This document shows positions 60,403 to 64,000 of a DNA stretch of 64,000 nt, piece after piece. Positions within the stretch are counted from its first letter, which is position 1. The number at the start of each line of letters is the position of its first letter. Below the pieces are notes generated by a model that saw only the letters and a program-made list of their open reading frames with translations, did no database searches and was not told the DNA's origin. Source of the stretch: Clostridiales bacterium (GTDB lineage: Bacteria; Bacillota; Clostridia; Christensenellales; Aristaeellaceae); NCBI GenBank assembly GCA_015056085.1, contig SVHA01000001.1, forward strand, positions 434,001-498,000, in the 5' to 3' direction. The translations under genes were made by a program, and so were the position numbers.

Positions 60403-61344
60403 ATGCTCAAACGCCTCACTTGTCTGCTGCTTGCCTGCGTGTGCCTGTTTACCTGCGCAGCCGTTGCTGAAACCGAGCGTGAGCCCAACCCCATCGAGGT
60501 CATCCCCTACGATCAGCTGCCGGAACCGCACGAAGGCCAGCATCATTATCTGCTTTTGTGCGCCGGCGACAACTGGGTGGTGGATCCTGACAAACTCACC
60601 CACGTGGACGGCATGGTGCTGCTGACCCTGGACACCCGTTCCCAGCGCGTGATGATCACTTCCCTCATCCGTGACGCCCTGGTGGTGCGCCCCGACGGCA
60701 AGATCGGCCGCATCAACAACATCGCCAAGGAATGGGGCCCGGAAGCGCTGATGAAGACCATCAGCGAACACCTGGGCGTGAAGATCGAGAAGTACATCCT
60801 CTTCAGCATGAAGCAGGTGGCAAACATCATCGACCATCTGGGCGGCGTGGAAATCACCGTGGATTCCAGCGAAGCGCTGTATCTGCGCAAGTACCCCCTG
60901 GACGCCCATCAAACCAGCCCCCGCATGGGCTATGCCGGCACCTACACCTTCTACGGCCGTGCTGCGGTGATTTATATGCGCATCCGCAAGGCGGGCACCG
61001 GCGGCGATTTCACCCGCACCCAGCGTGTGCGCACGGTGCTGTCCACCCTGGCGGACACCTGCCGCAACATCACCCATGAACAGGCCGAAAGCCTGCTGGA
61101 TTCCATTGTGGAAAATAACCTGCTGACCAACATGAATATGCAGGATATGCTTCAGGCGATGGAGCAGGCCTTCTCCCTGCGCCACTGCACGGTGGAGGAA
61201 CTGCGCATCCCCCCGGAAGGCGCCTATCACCCCCTGACCTACGCCAGTATGGCTACCCAGGAACTGGACTGGAATGCCTGTAGGGCCAGTATGCAGAACT
61301 TCCTCTCCAGTTCCTTCCTGGTGCTGGACGACGAGGAAGAGTAA
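60403..61344 (+). CDS. LytR-CpsA-Psr family-like secreted protein
   Basis: 313 residues. Signal peptide RLTCLLLACVCLFTCAAVAE, then an LCP-type domain: HHYLLLCAGDNW, DGMVLLTLDTRSQRVMITSLIRD, GRINNIAKEWGPEALMKTI, FSMKQVANIIDHLGGVEI and AVIYMRIRKAGTGGDFTRTQR. LCP proteins attach glycopolymers to peptidoglycan. Unusual points are a cleavable signal peptide instead of an N-terminal anchor, WGP in place of the usual GGP, and DGMVLLT where RTDTMML is typical. AAAGGAGCG precedes ATG 60403. Confidence 0.85.
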   Translation: MLKRLTCLLLACVCLFTCAAVAETEREPNPIEVIPYDQLPEPHEGQHHYLLLCAGDNWVVDPDKLTHVDGMVLLTLDTRSQRVMITSLIRDALVVRPDGKIGRINNIAKEWGPEALMKTISEHLGVKIEKYILFSMKQVANIIDHLGGVEITVDSSEALYLRKYPLDAHQTSPRMGYAGTYTFYGRAAVIYMRIRKAGTGGDFTRTQRVRTVLSTLADTCRNITHEQAESLLDSIVENNLLTNMNMQDMLQAMEQAFSLRHCTVEELRIPPEGAYHPLTYASMATQELDWNACRASMQNFLSSSFLVLDDEEE

Positions 61345-61382
61345 CGCCTTTTGACTGAATCAACCAACGAAGGAGCCATGCC

Positions 61383-63164
61383 ATGAAGTGCCCCGAATGC
61401 GGCCAATGGAACCGCGCCTCCCTCCCCCGCTGCGTCAAGTGCGGCTGTGAACTGAATCATGAATCAGACGCGCCTGCCTGGCGGGGAAAGCTCAAGGACG
61501 ACCAGCGCGGCAAGGAATACATCCGGGTGGATGAATTCGGCGACGCCACTTCCGTGCCTGACCGACGGGATGTGCTGGCCACCGAGATGCAGGAGCTGAA
61601 AAAGCGCAAGGACGAAGGCTCCAAACAGCTGCGCCGTCTGCGTCAGGAGAGCGCCAAGCGAGGCGCTGCACCCTCCGCCATGCCCATGCGCACCACCCCC
61701 GACAAGGACACGGTGTTCCATGTGCAGGATGACCCCCGCACCACCGTGCGCATCGTCAGGGGCAGTGGCTCCTCCGGCCCCCAGCATCACGTGGAGCCCG
61801 GTGCTTCCACCCCCTGGCAAAGCTATTCCCGCACCTATGACCCGCTGGTGGATGAATTCGCCAAGGAGCAGGTGTATCCCGAGCGCAGTTTTGAAACGGA
61901 GCGCATCCAGTTCACCTCCCGGATTTCAGCCCTGCGGCGCATCATCCGCATTCTGACGCTGGTGCTGATTCTGGGTGTGGTGGGCGTGGGCGCCTTTGTG
62001 GGCGTCAATTACTATCAGCAGCATCGGGCCGCCAACAGCCTTCAAAACCGGGCGTCCATCACCGCCTCCATTCTGGATGACGCTGCCGCCCACACCATTC
62101 TCATTCCCGGCACCGACGGCCAGCAGATCTACATCAAGGAACTGCACACCTCTTACATGGTCACCGGCGGCTTTGCCACGGTGGAAGTGGCCGATCACAC
62201 CTGGTACAGCGACCTGGCCGTGGTGGATCAGGAAACCATGACCGTGTCCCTCTCCCCTTATGTCAAGACGGCCAGCGGTCAGCAAAAGCCTCTGGAGCAA
62301 ATCTCCTACGACATTTCCATCCCCCTCTCCCCCATCACGCTGGATTCCCCCGACAGCCTGCGCTCGGAAGTTTCCGTGGCCATGTATCCGCTGAAATTCA
62401 CTGTGCGCCCCGGCTCCAAGGTGATCATCAACGGCGACAACGTCTCCGATACCGTCAACGCCGACACCGGCGAACTGACCTACAACGCCACCGTTCAGCC
62501 CATCGGCGACAACGTGTTCACCGTGGCTGTCACCAGCCAGCATTGCCGCACCAATACGCTGGAGGTCGTGCTCTACCGTGAGCCCCAGGAGATCCCCCTG
62601 GACCTGTCGGCGGACACCTTCACGTCCACCAGCCTGGACTCCATCGAAATCCGCGCCACCACCATTCCCGGCGCCACCATCAAGGTGCACAGCCCCCATT
62701 CCGACCTGAAGATCACCTCGCTGGACACCACCGGCGAATTCTCCTTCATGGCCACCTTTGACCACATCGGCTACAACACCATCACCATCACCGCATCGGT
62801 GCCGGGCAAGAAGACCTCCAAGGTGGATTACACCGTCTACTATGTGCCCAACATCGACGTGTACAGCCGCAAGGCCTGGCCCCTGTATGAAAGCGAATAT
62901 GCCGAACTGCTGAGCAACATCAAAACCCGCTCTGAGCGCTCTCAGGTGTACGTGGCGGAAGGCACTGTGGCCTATGAGGTCAGCAGCAAGCCGCAGATGG
63001 TGGTGATTTACACCAGCAAGGACGGCAAGAGCCAGCCGGTGCTGCTGGAAAACCAGAGCAAGACCAAGTGGGTGGTGGGCGAGGCCTACAAGATTTATGC
63101 CGACGCCTACGGCACCTACGACAATATGCCCTGGCTGGTAGCCCGCTACACTTATCCGAAATAA
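61383..63164 (+). CDS. Zinc-ribbon single-pass membrane protein, function unknown
   Basis: 593 residues. N-terminal zinc ribbon CPECGQWNRASLPRCVKCGCE, a charged cytoplasmic linker (residues 30-190, including TEMQELKKRKDEGSKQLRRL), one TM helix (LTLVLILGVVGVGAFVGVNYY, about 197-217), and a 375-residue outer part made of beta-rich Ig-like segments (SKVIINGDNVSDTVNADTG; GATIKVHSPHSDLKI). The C-terminal 100 residues resemble no domain I can name. A cytoplasmic metal-binding head joined to an outside beta module suggests a signalling or wall-sensing protein. Follows the LCP-like gene by 38 bases. Confidence 0.75.
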   Translation: MKCPECGQWNRASLPRCVKCGCELNHESDAPAWRGKLKDDQRGKEYIRVDEFGDATSVPDRRDVLATEMQELKKRKDEGSKQLRRLRQESAKRGAAPSAMPMRTTPDKDTVFHVQDDPRTTVRIVRGSGSSGPQHHVEPGASTPWQSYSRTYDPLVDEFAKEQVYPERSFETERIQFTSRISALRRIIRILTLVLILGVVGVGAFVGVNYYQQHRAANSLQNRASITASILDDAAAHTILIPGTDGQQIYIKELHTSYMVTGGFATVEVADHTWYSDLAVVDQETMTVSLSPYVKTASGQQKPLEQISYDISIPLSPITLDSPDSLRSEVSVAMYPLKFTVRPGSKVIINGDNVSDTVNADTGELTYNATVQPIGDNVFTVAVTSQHCRTNTLEVVLYREPQEIPLDLSADTFTSTSLDSIEIRATTIPGATIKVHSPHSDLKITSLDTTGEFSFMATFDHIGYNTITITASVPGKKTSKVDYTVYYVPNIDVYSRKAWPLYESEYAELLSNIKTRSERSQVYVAEGTVAYEVSSKPQMVVIYTSKDGKSQPVLLENQSKTKWVVGEAYKIYADAYGTYDNMPWLVARYTYPK

Positions 63165-63183
63165 GTCCCTCAGGAGGTTCCCC

Positions 63184-64000
63184 ATGCCCCAATGTGATAT
63201 GCTGATTATCGGCTCCGGCCCCGCTGCCTGGAGCTGCGCCCTCACCGCTCGCCAGCGCAATCTGTCCGTGGTGGTGGCTGCGGCAGATGCCGCCTCCAGC
63301 TGGCTGCAAAAGGCCGAGCAGATCGACAATTATCCCGGTATGCCCATGGTGTCCGGCAAGGAAATGCTGCGGGTTTTCCGTCAGCAGGCAGTGGATGCCG
63401 GCGCTGTGGTGCTTTCCACCCTCGCCCGGCAGGTCATGCCAGCCGGCGACATCTACATGACCCTGTGCGGCAATGACATTGTGGAATCCCGCTGCGTGGT
63501 GCTGGCCACGGGCGCCGCAAGGCCCAAACTCCTTCCCGGCGAGGAAGACCTGCTGGGCAGCGGCGTAAGCTGGTGCGGCACCTGTGACGGAATGTTCTTC
63601 AGGGGCAAGGAAGTGGCGGTGCTTTCCGCCTGGCACGGCGGCATTGAGGAAGGCGAATTCCTCTCCGGGCTGTGCGCCAAGGTGGACTACTATTCCCTCG
63701 TGAGCCACGCACTGCCGGACAACCCGCCCTTCGCCGTCATGCAGGGCACGCCCAAATCCCTGCGCCGGGAGGATGGCCGCATCATCCTGACCACATCAAA
63801 CGGTCAGTCCGCCTACGACGGCGTGTTTATCTTCCGCCCGGCGGTTTCCCCCACGTCCCTGCTGCCCGGCCTTAATGTCAGCGGCGCCTTCATTCAGGTG
63901 GATCGCCGCATGGCCGCCAATCTGCCCAGAGTCTATGCCTGCGGCGACTGCACCGGGCATCCCCTGCAGATTGCCAAAGCGGTGGGCGAAGGCAACATCG
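63184..64000 (+). CDS. Thioredoxin-reductase-like flavoprotein without NADPH-site motifs, 3' end beyond the window
   Basis: At least 272 residues; the frame is open at the window end. FAD site GSGPAAWSCALTARQRN, QIDNYPGMPMVSG, redox centre SWCGTCDGMFF (CxxC) and the C-terminal FAD motif VYACGDCTGHPLQIAKAVGEG place it in the TrxR family. In the middle domain the NADPH signature GGGDSA is replaced by LSAWHGG, the HRR motif is absent, and the domain is clearly shorter. This is the pattern of ferredoxin-dependent flavin thioredoxin reductases known in Clostridia. Nearby trxA supports a thioredoxin-reducing role. AGGAGG precedes ATG 63184. Confidence 0.85.
   Translation, partial: MPQCDMLIIGSGPAAWSCALTARQRNLSVVVAAADAASSWLQKAEQIDNYPGMPMVSGKEMLRVFRQQAVDAGAVVLSTLARQVMPAGDIYMTLCGNDIVESRCVVLATGAARPKLLPGEEDLLGSGVSWCGTCDGMFFRGKEVAVLSAWHGGIEEGEFLSGLCAKVDYYSLVSHALPDNPPFAVMQGTPKSLRREDGRIILTTSNGQSAYDGVFIFRPAVSPTSLLPGLNVSGAFIQVDRRMAANLPRVYACGDCTGHPLQIAKAVGEGNI

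Overview
The window looks like a chromosome segment of a spore-forming, Gram-positive anaerobe of the class Clostridia. The evidence is a complete spoIIIA operon, the dgt-dnaG-rpoD block, HPr kinase, Prp protease with an N-terminally extended L27, GatCAB, and many lipoproteins and SH3-repeat secreted proteins. Coding DNA is GC-rich (roughly 60% by eye), strong Shine-Dalgarno sites are common, and TTG/GTG starts are frequent. The species cannot be fixed from the sequence; an uncultured gut or rumen lineage near Christensenellales is a guess. No tRNA, rRNA, CRISPR array, transposase or phage gene was seen.

Layout. 1-2.7 kb: csoR-copA copper operon with a CsoR-type double operator, and a five-SH3 secreted protein. 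2.8-8 kb: D-Ala-D-Ala dipeptidase, TldD/PmbA protease pair, a small lipoprotein, and a D-Ala-D-Ala carboxypeptidase. 8-11.7 kb: deoB-punA-SDR nucleoside salvage operon and a HAD phosphatase. 11.7-13.6 kb: L21 leader-rplU-prp-rpmA and a DUF554 membrane protein. 13.7-20.4 kb: one 2223-residue protein of the cyclic beta-1,2-glucan synthase (NdvB) family whose recognisable catalytic motifs are missing. 20.5-25.6 kb: CtpA protease, PucR-type regulator and a seven-SH3 secreted protein. 26-30.6 kb: rpsT, a DUF3343 gene divergent from a cysteine-desulfurase-like gene, a membrane protein, a nadD-yqeK fusion and rsfS. 30.6-35.2 kb: rplJ-rplL and an orphan solute-binding protein embedded among a dense family of mosaic palindromic repeats. 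35.2-41.5 kb: GH3 glycosidase, Cof-type HAD, hprK, ROK glucokinase, dgt. 41.5-47.9 kb: dnaG, two tandem primary-sigma-factor genes, trmK, a Nif3-family gene and a zinc-ribbon coiled-coil protein. 48-52.3 kb: two lower-GC acetyltransferases and gatCAB. 52.4-54.1 kb: secreted 5'-nucleotidase. 54.2-59.3 kb: L,D-transpeptidase plus spoIIIAA-AH behind a sigma-E-like promoter. 59.4-64 kb: rseC, trxA, an LCP-like protein, a zinc-ribbon membrane protein and a thioredoxin-reductase-like flavoprotein cut by the window end.

Most genes are housekeeping or envelope functions. The points that stand out are (i) a mosaic repeat family with hairpin stems that visibly covary and that sit directly at gene 3' ends, (ii) the giant NdvB-like apparent pseudoenzyme, (iii) tandem rpoD paralogs, (iv) a thioredoxin-reductase-like protein lacking the usual NADPH-binding signatures near trxA, (v) a 35-bp dyad laid over the promoter of the solute-binding protein, and (vi) a stripped-down SpoIIIA channel whose operon begins with an L,D-transpeptidase.
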